Shown here piece after piece: positions 12,617-21,062 of a stretch of DNA of 64,000 nucleotides. The DNA lies in contig NZ_JABFCS010000001.1 in NCBI RefSeq assembly GCF_013087525.1, positions 2,232,001-2,296,000 of the forward strand, given 5' to 3'. The notes below the pieces were generated by a model, which was given only the letters and a program-made list of their open reading frames with translations, was not told the origin of the DNA and did not search any database. The stretch is from Ramlibacter montanisoli (lineage in GTDB: Bacteria; Pseudomonadota; Gammaproteobacteria; Burkholderiales; Burkholderiaceae_C). Within the stretch, counting starts at the first letter, position 1. The number at the start of each line of letters is the position of its first letter. Both the position numbers and the translations under genes were made by a program.

Positions 12617-12865
12617 ATGAAGAAACTCGTCACCCTCGCCTTGATTGCGTTCGCTTCTTCCTTTGTCCATGCCGCGGACTCGGCCTGCGTAGCTGCTGCC
12701 AAGGAGAAAAAGCTGGCCGGAGCCGCCCAGAAGTCCTTCGTGAAGAAGTGCGAAACAGACGCGAACGCTAAGTGCGAGCTGACCGCTGACGAAAAGAAGC
12801 TCAAGGGCGCTGCGAAGACCAGCAACGTGAAGAAGTGCGTAAGGGAGACGGGTCCGGCCGCGTAA
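12617..12865 (+). CDS. PsiF-repeat-type small secreted protein
   Basis: An 82-residue protein with a clear signal peptide (MKKLVTLALIAFASSFVHA, cleavage after HAADSA). Two repeats follow of the pattern C-x-x-A-x-E-K-K-L-x-G-A-A-x-x-S-F-V-K-K-C, typical of PsiF-repeat proteins. These are small periplasmic proteins of unknown function, first named as phosphate-starvation-inducible in E. coli. The pairs of cysteines probably form disulfides in the periplasm. It is an unusual cargo gene for an island and could equally be core DNA captured between insertions. Confidence 0.8.
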   Translation: MKKLVTLALIAFASSFVHAADSACVAAAKEKKLAGAAQKSFVKKCETDANAKCELTADEKKLKGAAKTSNVKKCVRETGPAA

Positions 12866-13054
12866 CACCGGCGTGGCCTAAGCTGAAGTCCTGCGAAGCA
12901 TTGACGAGCTGAAAGGACGCAACGTCGCTGCCTCCTTGGGCACGCGAGCGCCCTTCAGTCGTCCGAAGTCAGCACCACCGGCCACAGGTCGCAACAGATC
13001 GCACAAACGGCGCGAGCTTCCTCCATCGTTGCGTAAGGGCGCGACGCTTCGACG

Positions 13055-13354
13055 TCACGATCCTTGATCCCGCCACAGTCCGAAGTATTCAGACTTGCTG
13101 GTGATACCAGCAACAAGAGAGGCGTACTTCGCAGGAGAAGTTCCCCAGCTACTCGGCTGACGCGGCGCGTGCGGTTCTCGATCGAGCCGAGCTTGCTCCT
13201 GCATTCGGAGGACCGCAGTGCGGTTGCCCCGCTTCAGCATTCCGATGATGCGGGCCTCCGCCTCTTCGGGTCGAGCGGCAGGGTCAGATGCCCATTTTAT
13301 GAACTCGCGCCACTCCAATTCATCAGGAGTAAATTTAAGGTCCTTGCCCGCCAT
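13055..13354 (-). CDS. Small hypothetical protein
   Basis: A 99-residue protein starting MAGKDLKFTPDELEWREF. The ATG at 13354 is supported by AAGGAGCATCA just upstream. The N-terminal half is helical and acidic (DPAARPEEAEARIIGMLKRG), and the C-terminus ends SKSEYFGLWRDQGS. I recognise no domain. It stands alone between the PsiF gene and the DUF3037-type gene, on the same strand as the latter but separated by about 275 bases. Confidence 0.6.
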   Translation of the reverse strand: MAGKDLKFTPDELEWREFIKWASDPAARPEEAEARIIGMLKRGNRTAVLRMQEQARLDREPHAPRQPSSWGTSPAKYASLVAGITSKSEYFGLWRDQGS

Positions 13355-13630
13355 TGATGCTCCTTGTTTGTGCCCAGACTGTAGCGAGTTCCGCCCAAGC
13401 TCCAAAGAGACACTGAACGCGCGCTGATGAATGGCCGCAGGACCAGCGGAAAAATGCGCCCAGCGGTAGCGTCGAGCGACACCCTCGCCGATCCATCCAG
13501 CCCATCGAGCGCGGCGCCGGAGGTTCTCTCATGAGGCACTGGTTCAGTAGGCCGTCTGAAAGGTAGTGACACCACCCAAGACCCGGCGGCTCCAGCCCGG
13601 ATGCCCGTTGCTGGGAGCCAGCGGCAAGGT

Positions 13631-14468
13631 TCAAACGGCGGCTGCGCGCCCCCACTCGGCGATCTCGGCCGCGAGCTTCGCGACGTCGTCGGATTGGCCA
13701 AGGTGCAGTGTCGCCGGGCACCGGTACACCACGTTGTCAATCACGCCGTCGATTGCGAGCTGGTCCTTGCGGCTCCTGTTGCGAGGGCGGAGGACGAACA
13801 ACCCGAGGGCGCGCTTCTGACGGTACCGCGCCGCACATTCCAAGTCCAACACGCTGTCCATCAGGTGGGTGCGCAGTGTGTTCGCGTTGTAGTAGGCGCT
13901 CCTGATCGTTCCGACACCATTCCGCGGCTGAAGCGGGATCACCATGGTGCGTGGGCCACGGTCGGTATTCACAATCACCTGCGGGTGTGTTCGCCAGCAG
14001 CTCGAAGTCGAGCCCGATCTGATCCTTCACGGCATTGGCGACGCGAGTTTGCGCGACGTCGTCCGGGAGCTCTTCTCGCATTGCTGGATCGCGGTGCGGC
14101 AGCGCCACCGTGACTTGGTCGGCGAAGGTGTTCTCCACCGCCTGATCCAGAGTGGAGTTGAAGTACGGCGCTGGGTCGTCAAAGACAATCTGCGCCGAGG
14201 GCGACGGGGCGCCGCGCTCCGCGGCCTCAAGCGCGGCCTGTGCGAGCATGAGCACATTGACGGACTGCTCCCCGTACAGGCACTGCAACCGCGCCGGCTC
14301 TGTCACAACCTTTGCTTTCCGCCGGCCCTTCGGGTCGACAGCGCAAACTCCCACATTGATCTGCTCGCCAGTGAATATGTCCGGCGTGCAGCGAATCACA
14401 AAAATCACGCCAGCGGGCTCCAGCCGCGCACTTGGAGGAGTCTTGAGCAGGTCAAGCCAGCTGTTCAT
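13631..14468 (-). CDS. DUF3037-type protein paired with a HipA-like kinase, frameshifted
   Basis: The protein starts MNSWLDLLKTPPSARLEPAG and carries the block FVIRCTPDIFTGEQINVGV, which matches the opening strand of DUF3037-type proteins (conserved 'Y/R-xPD-xxxGExxNVGV'). Near 13983 one extra C shifts the frame. The C-terminal part (VIVNTDRGPRTMVIPLQPRN through AKLAAEIAEWGRAAAV) is in another frame. The joined length is about 278 residues. The start codon overlaps the stop of the upstream kinase gene as ATGA, so the two are translationally coupled. DUF3037 genes are known to sit beside HipA-like kinase genes; the function is not established. Confidence 0.65.
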
Positions 14469-15376
14469 GCAACCAACTTTAAACGCTCGCGGAACCACTC
14501 CGCAATCGGAATGCATCGCCACCAGACAGCATCCATCGCAGCAGCAGCCTCGACGGAAGAGCCACACTCCAGCGCTACGCGAAGCTCATTCTGCGTTTCG
14601 AAGAACTTGTCCGCCACGAGCTGTGCGCTCACGTAAAGCGCGCTGCGCAGCTCCGGCCTCAGAGAGTCGATAGGCACGAGATTCTCAATGAGCTTGCTTG
14701 GCGCCCACTGCTGCGCGAACCACATGTCCCCAAGCTGCCAGTTTCCGCCGCCAAGGATCTCCCCATGGTCGATGGCCACGAAGCTGCTCTTCCCCGTCAG
14801 CACCAGGTTCCCGATGTTGCGGTCCCCGTTTTTCAGCAGCTGGTCCGCGGCAATCAGAAGGGGCAAGGCCGGGCACGTGAAGAGTCGCTGGACGAGCTTT
14901 GCATGCTGCTGCGGGTCCAAGTAGTTGTAGATCTGCTTCGGCGTTCCTTCAAACGTCGGGCGCGGCTCGCAGCTGACGAAGGCCCAGGCCCAAGGCTTGG
15001 CGGGGAGTACGTCGATCGGCGCGGGCATCACAGCGACCTCAGGCTGAGGGACCCCGAGTGCAGACATCACCACGTATCCGAACACCTCGTTGAACATGCC
15101 GCGTGGCGTGTTGCCTGGAAAGTGCTTCACGTATGCGCGCATCGCAAGACCCAGCGGCGAGCGAACCTCGGCCAAGTGAGTAGCGGCGCTAACACCGCCT
15201 CCTTCCTGCCGGATTGCTCGAACGTATTGGGCCGCCGTCCACACCTGCGGGCGCTTGAGCGTCGGTGTGCTGGCGCTGGTCACCCCTGCACCCTTGCATC
15301 GATGCACATAGCCGAAAGCCTCCCCTTCACGCCGGCACCGCCGGTCAACTGTTGTGTTCAGAGTGAATCGTGCCAT
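14465..15376 (-). CDS. HipA-like protein kinase
   Basis: A 303-residue protein from the ATG at 15376 (a TTG at 15391 is the alternative). The HipA-type catalytic loop is visible as ADQLLKNGDRNIGNLVL (catalytic D and N), followed by SFVAIDHGEILGG, whose IDHG corresponds to the metal-binding aspartate. Upstream lies RGMFNEVFGYVVMSALGV, a helix typical of the N-lobe. HipA kinases phosphorylate translation factors or tRNA synthetases and act as toxins. This shorter variant resembles the HipA_2 type found next to DUF3037 genes, as here. A LexA-type box lies about 20 bases upstream of the start, which suggests DNA-damage control. Confidence 0.72.
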   Translation of the reverse strand: MARFTLNTTVDRRCRREGEAFGYVHRCKGAGVTSASTPTLKRPQVWTAAQYVRAIRQEGGGVSAATHLAEVRSPLGLAMRAYVKHFPGNTPRGMFNEVFGYVVMSALGVPQPEVAVMPAPIDVLPAKPWAWAFVSCEPRPTFEGTPKQIYNYLDPQQHAKLVQRLFTCPALPLLIAADQLLKNGDRNIGNLVLTGKSSFVAIDHGEILGGGNWQLGDMWFAQQWAPSKLIENLVPIDSLRPELRSALYVSAQLVADKFFETQNELRVALECGSSVEAAAAMDAVWWRCIPIAEWFRERLKLVA

Positions 15377-15396
15377 AGCGCCACGCCGCAAGGCTA

Positions 15397-15412
15397 CTGT
15401 ATGCTTTCACAG
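15397..15412. promoter_or_regulatory. LexA-like operator (CTGT-N8-ACAG) between divergent genes
   Basis: CTGT ATGCTTTC ACAG matches the betaproteobacterial/enterobacterial SOS box exactly. It is extended to TACTGT...ACAGTA on both sides. It lies 21 bases upstream of the HipA-like kinase ATG (minus strand) and one base before the ATG of the small plus-strand frame at 15414. A palindrome with eight fixed bases is expected about once by chance in 64 kb, so position is the main argument. The second copy in the window controls imuA. Confidence 0.6.
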
Positions 15413-15413
15413 T

Positions 15414-15686
15414 ATGCGGGTCAAGGTGTTGCTTCGGCGTGAAGGAGGGGCTTTCAGGCCACCCTACGGCCAAGGTCACGCCGCGACGGGCGATCTCCAC
15501 CTCACCCACCGCACCGCCGACGGCCGCCGAATCCCCCTTCTCCAACTTCTCGGCGCGAATCAACAATGGCCCTCCCTTTTCGATCCTCGCCTTGTCTCTC
15601 TCTCTGCCCGCCAACTCGGATTCATCGGCTTCGAACGGCACGGCCAAGCGTGGGTGCTACAGCAGTGGGACTGCGAAGTCCTGTAG
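15414..15686 (+). CDS. Small hypothetical protein divergent to the HipA-like kinase
   Basis: A 90-residue frame starting MRVKVLLRREGGAFRPPYGQ and ending WVLQQWDCEVL. I recognise no domain, but composition (RIPLLQLL, SLFDPRLVSLS, GFIGFERHG) is protein-like rather than that of an antisense shadow. The nearest ATG is directly after the LexA-like box, leaving no room for a normal leader, so it would be leaderless or start further in. Moderate evidence only. Confidence 0.45.
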   Translation: MRVKVLLRREGGAFRPPYGQGHAATGDLHLTHRTADGRRIPLLQLLGANQQWPSLFDPRLVSLSARQLGFIGFERHGQAWVLQQWDCEVL

Positions 15687-15800
15687 CGAAAAGGTCGTCC
15701 TTCATTCAGACGAGAGATCACCCGTTCAGGAGAGCTGGAACCTTGGTCGCGCCTGAAGAATGCGCCGGCAGCCGCCTTGGCTGCGCATGCGGGAGGACCC

Positions 15801-16070
15801 ATGGCTGTCTTGCTCGTGACGTACGATTTGCGCAAACCCGGTCGAAACTACGAGCCCGTCTTTGCATACCTAAAGCGCTTCACGTACTGCAAGGGCATGG
15901 AGTCGGTATGGCTGCTGGACACTCCGGTTCCTACTGCCCAGATCAGAGACTCACTGAAGGCACTGGTGGACGCGAACGATCGCCTGTTTGTCGTGCGACT
16001 AGCGCGGGACTGGGCCAGCCTGAACTATGACTGCGCAGGGTGGCTAAACGACACGGCGCGCAGTTGGTAG
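15801..16070 (+). CDS. Cas2/SinR-like small protein, not linked to CRISPR
   Basis: An 89-residue protein from the ATG at 15801 with GGGAGGACCC ahead of it. It begins MAVLLVTYDLRKPGRNYEPV and continues with a GMESVWLLDTPVPTAQIRDSL segment. The pattern (beta strand with YDL, then ESxWLxxT, then IRDxL, then DRLFVVRL) is that of the SinR/VapD/Cas2 ferredoxin-like fold. No CRISPR array, cas1 or other cas genes are in the window, so a stand-alone nuclease- or toxin-like member is more likely. The catalytic aspartate position of Cas2 (YDL) is present. Confidence 0.6.
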   Translation: MAVLLVTYDLRKPGRNYEPVFAYLKRFTYCKGMESVWLLDTPVPTAQIRDSLKALVDANDRLFVVRLARDWASLNYDCAGWLNDTARSW

Positions 16071-16175
16071 GTATTACCTCCAGCCCCCGGACGGCAGCTG
16101 ACAACCTCGTGCGATCATCCCCGCGTGGTGAGAGACAACCGTCGAGGGGACGCTCGGACTCACTTACCTGCCGCG

Positions 16176-16808
16176 TTATGGCTCGTCGTCCCACACGATG
16201 GCATGGGTAGAAATCACCGCCGCGATCTCTGAGGCCGAGAGTTTCTTATGCTGAAGAAGCGCTTCGGCGAGACTTACCACCTTTGGCCAGAGATTCAAGA
16301 CCATAGAGTCGACCACCTTGAACAACTGTTCCGGCGAGTACTGCCCTGGAACCACACCGTCTCCAAAGACTCGCCCTAGGTGCTCGTGTAGCTCCTGTCG
16401 GTCTCTCCCCGACCTCAGGTGCTCACTGTCGGGAATATCCAGCCCTTCGGACTCGTAGAACCCTCTCTCAGCAGCCTCTCCCGCCAGCAGAACGAGCGCA
16501 GTAGCCCTGAAATGCTTCCAGTCGCCAGGCCCCATAAAATCCGGCTCGTAGGGCCGGTAACGCAAGCCGTCAAACGATTGGCCTCCGTCATCGCCAATTC
16601 GAACGCTGCTTCCGGGCGCACCTAGGGCGTGGGCAACCACTTGGTGACCAGCCTCGTGGTATGCCAAAGCACGTAGAAGATCGTCTTGAGCGTTGTCCCT
16701 GCCTGGCCGATCACGATCTGCACACCCGTCTTCCCTCAAGTCCTCACTCGGTCTCGATGTGCATCTTCGACTCGCCGCTCGTTCTAGAAATGACCGATTC
16801 AAACTCAA
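16176..16808 (-). CDS. HEXXH peptidase, M41/FtsH-protease-like, without an AAA domain
   Basis: The core is LAYHEAGHQVVAHALG, the zinc-binding HEXXH motif in the HEAGH form typical of M41 (FtsH) peptidases. It is followed by LLAGEAAERGFYES, which matches the helix after the active site in that family. No ATPase or membrane segment is present. The start is uncertain: a TTG at 16808 overlaps the stop of the upstream gene as TTGA and has AGGGGG nearby. The first about 35 residues are unlike protein, so a later start is possible. The product is about 210 residues or shorter. The coupling to a nuclease-like gene is the notable feature. Confidence 0.65.
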   Translation of the reverse strand: MSLNRSFLERAASRRCTSRPSEDLREDGCADRDRPGRDNAQDDLLRALAYHEAGHQVVAHALGAPGSSVRIGDDGGQSFDGLRYRPYEPDFMGPGDWKHFRATALVLLAGEAAERGFYESEGLDIPDSEHLRSGRDRQELHEHLGRVFGDGVVPGQYSPEQLFKVVDSMVLNLWPKVVSLAEALLQHKKLSASEIAAVISTHAIVWDDEP

Positions 16809-18043
16809 TTGCGCCCCCTTGTGAAAGCCTCGAGGCGAGGTCTGAATACGTTCACAAACCGATTGGTCATAGTGAGTAGGTAATCTAGAGCCCGTACCCG
16901 CTCGCCCTCGGATGACCATTCCCCCAAGGGCGCTTTCACTCCCACTGAATACACCTTGCCGTTGTATGACCACGCGACGGAGTCCTCGATTGCGATCTCA
17001 ATCGCCTCTTTGTCGCCTTGGAGATACTCGAACGCGCTTGCAGCGTCGGCGTACGTGCTCGCCCACGTGAGGTAAACGCCGACCACACCCGATGATCGGG
17101 CAACGTAGGCAGAAATCCAGCTCTCAGCTCCCGAAGGCGGCATGGGAAAGTAGGCATTTGTGCTTCGCGGAACCGTCTTGGGAATTGGCTGGCGTGTGTC
17201 ATCCAGCTTCAGCCGCCGCATGTACTCGGCCCAAAATGACTGTAACCACCGCTGGTAATCCGTGAGCTGCGTCTGATCCAACCCTCCTTCGGTCTGTGCA
17301 GCTGCCATGAGATCACCAGCGGCAAGGTCAATCGCCAATTCCCCACCAGCACGGTCTACCGGCACGACGACGACGCGCCTCATGACCTCTGTCTTGGCGA
17401 GCACGCGGGGCTGCAACAGAACATCGCCGTCGCCTACGTCGTAGGCGGCCACCTCAATCAACCCAAATGTGAAGCGCAGACTCCCGTACCTCTCAAGAAA
17501 GGCAACCAGCGCCTCCGCCCCCGTGCGAATACCGTCGCCGACGACAAGCAGGACGATGTCTCCGGTGCGCAGGTTGTGGTTGATGCCATCTACGAATCGA
17601 GCTTCGTCCAGATCCGGATAACGCCCCCTTGCGACGTCCAGCAGGTATTTGGGGCCGCGTCCGGTAGCGCGGGCGACCTCCCGCGCAAGATCCTCATACG
17701 TCCACGTGGTGAGTTCCTTGGCGTAATCGAGAATCTGTGCGATTACTTCACGGCGGGCTTCAGGATTTCGCCAGAGTTTGGTCTCCACCAAGATGATCTG
17801 TCCCGTGCCCGTGACATACAGGATGTCGGCGGGACCGGCGACGGTGTTCAGCTCCATGCACACCGGCACAGGCTCGGAGACATTGGGAGCAATCTCGCGA
17901 AGGGGAAGCGCAAGGGGATGCTCGAACAACTGCTGCTGAAGCCACTTTTCAGAGAAAGCCGAGTGGGAGGCGGTGAGCGGAATACGAGGCAGAACGTTCG
18001 CTGCCCCGTTGCGCACTAGGATCGGGCTGGTGAAGGCGTTCAA
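16805..18043 (-). CDS. PD-(D/E)XK-like nuclease-family protein of the island
   Basis: A 412-residue protein. The start is a TTG at 18043, chosen because a perfect AAGGAGG lies nine bases upstream. In the N-terminal third, ADILYVTGTGQIILVETKLW has the D...(V)ExK spacing of PD-(D/E)XK nucleases. NPEARREVIAQILDYAKEL follows, a helix with the QxxxYA pattern common in that fold. The middle region (TGDIVLLVVGDGIRTGAEAL) and the C-terminal half (YSVGVKAPLGEW...) are not recognised. The stop overlaps the start of the HEXXH peptidase gene. Such nuclease-fold proteins are frequent in defence islands, but the specific role is unknown. Confidence 0.65.
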   Translation of the reverse strand: MNAFTSPILVRNGAANVLPRIPLTASHSAFSEKWLQQQLFEHPLALPLREIAPNVSEPVPVCMELNTVAGPADILYVTGTGQIILVETKLWRNPEARREVIAQILDYAKELTTWTYEDLAREVARATGRGPKYLLDVARGRYPDLDEARFVDGINHNLRTGDIVLLVVGDGIRTGAEALVAFLERYGSLRFTFGLIEVAAYDVGDGDVLLQPRVLAKTEVMRRVVVVPVDRAGGELAIDLAAGDLMAAAQTEGGLDQTQLTDYQRWLQSFWAEYMRRLKLDDTRQPIPKTVPRSTNAYFPMPPSGAESWISAYVARSSGVVGVYLTWASTYADAASAFEYLQGDKEAIEIAIEDSVAWSYNGKVYSVGVKAPLGEWSSEGERVRALDYLLTMTNRFVNVFRPRLEAFTRGRN

Positions 18044-18139
18044 GGCTTCGATCCTCCTTCGAGGGGTGCAAGACCTGAGCAGCGTACACAAGACTGCGCC
18101 CTGTTGTCCACAAATGTAGATTCACTTAGCATCTTCTGC

Positions 18140-18969
18140 ATGGACGATCCGGCTCGCGAGTACAACACACATACCCGCTCTGCAGCCTGGAAACCGCTTT
18201 GCGCCCTGTTCACTGGGAAGGTCGATGAGTTCACGAGGCGTCATGCGCATCAACGGTTCTCAGAGAAGGCCCACATCGGCTTAGCCATGTGGAACTGGAT
18301 GCTGCAAGAGGGATATGTCGCCCGGAACTGCTTCCGGACGCGGAGCGGATCCACTTCCGGCCCAAGAAGGAGAAGGGTGGCTTGCCTCTGTGGCGCTTGG
18401 CTTTCAAGGCTACCGTGAGGAACACCCCCGGCGTCGACGCACTTTTCGAGGGCAAACGCAAAGGACCGACTCCCCAGTACGCACGCCTATCGGATGCTGG
18501 CGTTGTTCCGGTCGACCCTGCACATGTTGTGCCGCAGCCTGAAGAACCCGTCTTGCGGTCAAATGCGGCGCCGGTTAGCCGCTACGCTGCGCGCGAAGAG
18601 TTCGTGGCCCAAGACGACGGACTGGAGTGGCTGTACATCTACAGCACCGCCCGAGAGATCGATAACTTTGTAGGCCATGGAATCGAACCACTTGTGAAAA
18701 TCGGCTGCAGTCGGAACCACTACACACTGCGCATATCCCAACAGGCCGGGTCAACCGCGGCAGGAACGACTCTCGTTTGCCTGTACGCCTACAGACTTCG
18801 CAACGCTCATCAGGCCGAGTCTTCCGTGCACCACGCCCTGAAGTTGCAGGGAAAGCACGTCAAGGATGCTCCGGGTATCGAATGGTTCGAAGTCAGGCCG
18901 CAATCGGCGCACAAGCTCGTGGAGGCAATCTGCGGTAGCCTCACGCGCACGCCGAGGGACTCCAAATAG
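18140..18969 (+). CDS. GIY-YIG-type (T5orf172/MUG113-like) protein, frameshifted
   Basis: Starts at the ATG at 18140 (MDDPAREYNTHTRSAAWKPL). Near 18322 a C is missing, after which the frame continues PELLPDAERIHFRPKKEKGG. The C-terminal domain reads LEWLYIYSTAREID, then LVKIGCSRNHYTLRISQQ, then ALKLQGKHVKDAPGIEWFEV. This is the Y-Y...KIG-x(S/R)...R...EWF order of T5orf172/MUG113-type GIY-YIG nucleases. The joined protein is about 276 residues. It is divergent to the PD-(D/E)XK gene, with only about 100 bases between starts, so the two may share a regulatory region. Confidence 0.65.
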
Positions 18970-19041
18970 TGAGCTGCATGAGTGTTTCATCGTGCGCGAT
19001 CTACTCGGTGCGAAATAAACACGGCACGTCGCCGCCCTCAT

Positions 19042-19977
19042 TCACGCGCCAACCTGGTCGTACGCCTTCTGAATGTACGGCTTCAGCTGCTCCAGGTCTG
19101 CGTCACTCTTCACCGTAACTTCCAGATCGCCGGTTCCGAAATGACCGATGTCACGCATATCCCGTGAAATCCCAGGCGGACCTGGTTCCTTTCCTGGGTC
19201 CAGCTTCAGAAAGAACAGGATCTTTTGTTTCTGAACCTCCATGCACACGATGTTCTGAGTGGTTCGATAAGCGACGTAGAGCTTCTTCGGCGCTTCCTCA
19301 ATGGCAGGGTCCAGTGTGAGGATGAATTCCTGCGCTGCGAGAGCAAGGCTCTTGATGGCGTCCGGCCTCCCATCAAGATGCTGGTCAAAAGTCCAACCTC
19401 CTTGTGCCTTCGTGAGTGCTGCCTTCTTACCGGCTTCGACCATCACTGGATTCTTGTCGCCTAGCGCTGCCTCCTGAAGGGAGACTTGACCACCACGGAA
19501 TGCTTCTTCGAACAAGATTGCCTCATTTGAATATAGGCGATAGGTCCAAAGCTCTATGTTGGCACCCATGGCTTGCACGGCATGCTGATCGAACTTCTTG
19601 TACGAGGGTGCGAGACAAATGACGCGGATCTCGCTCCAGTCTATGGACGCCTTCCCGCCCAATGCCTTCTGCGCGGCGAGCTCGAAGTCTCCATGATGGT
19701 CCTTGAGCCAACTCAAGTAATACAACCCCTGGAGCACTACCTCACCTGAAGCAACCTTCTTGTATTCGATGATGACCGGATTACCGTCTTCCGAGAGACC
19801 TAAGGTGTCGATTCGGCCGGCATGAACGGCCCCAGTCTTGAATTCCGAAGCGACGAAAGAGCAGTTGAAAATCGCCTTTAGATTCTTCTCCACGAAGGAC
19901 TGGAGAACCTTCTCCGAAGGGAATTCGACTTGGCTTACCGGGACAGCTTCGTGCCCCTTGATCTCGAACAGCGGCAT
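19042..19977 (-). CDS. DUF5655-type protein with an N-terminal nuclease-like domain
   Basis: A 311-residue intact protein (MPLFEIKGHEAVPVSQVEFP) with AGGAGGGGTGC before the ATG. The N-terminal domain has HAGRIDTLGLSEDGNPVIIE followed by YKK, the D...ExK pattern of a PD-(D/E)XK fold, then QGLYYLSWLKDH. The C-terminal part (EAPKKLYVAYRTTQNIV, FLKLDPGKE, GHFGTGDLEVTV) resembles DUF5655. Proteins of this architecture are widespread, often in mobile or defence regions, and have no settled function. The gene stands alone on the minus strand, and its base composition is visibly less GC-rich than the core genes. Confidence 0.7.
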   Translation of the reverse strand: MPLFEIKGHEAVPVSQVEFPSEKVLQSFVEKNLKAIFNCSFVASEFKTGAVHAGRIDTLGLSEDGNPVIIEYKKVASGEVVLQGLYYLSWLKDHHGDFELAAQKALGGKASIDWSEIRVICLAPSYKKFDQHAVQAMGANIELWTYRLYSNEAILFEEAFRGGQVSLQEAALGDKNPVMVEAGKKAALTKAQGGWTFDQHLDGRPDAIKSLALAAQEFILTLDPAIEEAPKKLYVAYRTTQNIVCMEVQKQKILFFLKLDPGKEPGPPGISRDMRDIGHFGTGDLEVTVKSDADLEQLKPYIQKAYDQVGA

Positions 19978-20050
19978 GCACCCCTCCTATTGGAGTCATC
20001 TTCTCACACCGGATCGCTGCGGTTTCGTAGGCAACTATTCAGGCTGTCCG

Positions 20051-20959
20051 CTAGTCGCTGTCATCGAGTTCCTCCCGTCGCCTGGTGCTTTCGTCATAGG
20101 CAGCATTGTGCTGCTCGAGATAATGCCACTGCTCGGCGGATGGCTCCTTGGCCAGGTCGTGTAATGGTCCGAGGAGAAGGCGCTCTCCGACGGTGATTAG
20201 CGGGGAAACGCGAATCGTGCCCTCTCGGTCGAATGAGACTAGATGCTTGTCAAACAGCGCATCGAGGTTCGCGGACAACAGCAAACCGTTGTTTGGGTCA
20301 AGCCGCTGTTCGTCGGTGGCGCTCCTCCACGGCAGAACGTGCGAGGCTCGAAGAGCCTGGCGCAGGCCCAAGCCTGTTGCGGCGCAGCGATTCTTGAAAA
20401 CCCTCTCCAGATCCCGTCGGAATTTGCCTTGACCGACCCGAGCCAGTACCAGCTGGTCCCGCGTCGTCGCTGGAATGTCGGCGCGGCCACGAATCTGGTC
20501 CAGATCCTGTTCGACTTCGGACGTACTCGAATCGGCATCGCCTCCGAAGATCTGTTCATCGATGCGTGCTGCCGTTGCGAGCAGCAGTTCTAAGGCAATA
20601 TCCACATCGCACACCCGCAGATACCATGCATCCGGTTCCTTCCGAACGAAGAAAGCGTCCGCGTCGCATCCGTGCCGGCGGCTGAACATTTCCAAATCAA
20701 AACCGGTCGGACAAGCGTTAGCCGCTTCGGGAGTTCCAGCGGCGAATCGGTAACCCAGCACATGGCCGCTGTTCCACATTCGGTCCTTCATATAGCCGAC
20801 GTACACGCCGCGCCACTCCACCCGTAGCGTCCAACGCCTCCCCGCGCGCCCTCGATCACTTGTTCCGATTGTGAAACCTTCGTTCTCAAGCAGGTTGCAG
20901 AAGGCAGCGACCTGGGGTGGGAGTGGTGTGTGTCCAGCGTAGTTTGTGAGGTCGACCAT
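20051..20959 (-). CDS. HNH endonuclease-family protein
   Basis: A 302-residue protein. The C-terminal third holds the HNH core in its restriction-enzyme-like form: RCAATGLGLRQALRASHVLP (the H of SHVLPW), then RLDPNNGLLLSANLDALFD (N...H/D positions) and KHLVSFDREGTI. The N-terminal region (MVDLTNYAGHTPLPPQVAAF to about residue 120) is not recognised; it may be a DNA- or modification-sensing domain. It lies between the DUF5655 and uracil-glycosylase-like genes, all on the same strand but not overlapping. A role in restricting foreign DNA is plausible by family but not shown. Confidence 0.75.
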   Translation of the reverse strand: MVDLTNYAGHTPLPPQVAAFCNLLENEGFTIGTSDRGRAGRRWTLRVEWRGVYVGYMKDRMWNSGHVLGYRFAAGTPEAANACPTGFDLEMFSRRHGCDADAFFVRKEPDAWYLRVCDVDIALELLLATAARIDEQIFGGDADSSTSEVEQDLDQIRGRADIPATTRDQLVLARVGQGKFRRDLERVFKNRCAATGLGLRQALRASHVLPWRSATDEQRLDPNNGLLLSANLDALFDKHLVSFDREGTIRVSPLITVGERLLLGPLHDLAKEPSAEQWHYLEQHNAAYDESTRRREELDDSD

Positions 20960-21062
20960 ATTGGAGGAGCATACCCAAGGTAGGTCGCTAATCCATTGAG
21001 CGCCGCCACGTTCCTGGTTTCCAGCGAGCCGACGCCTTAGACGCCCATGTGGCCCACAGCCC

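Noticed and set aside
15801..16070. A CRISPR system because of the Cas2-like protein
   Set aside because: No array of direct repeats and no cas1 or effector genes were found in the window.
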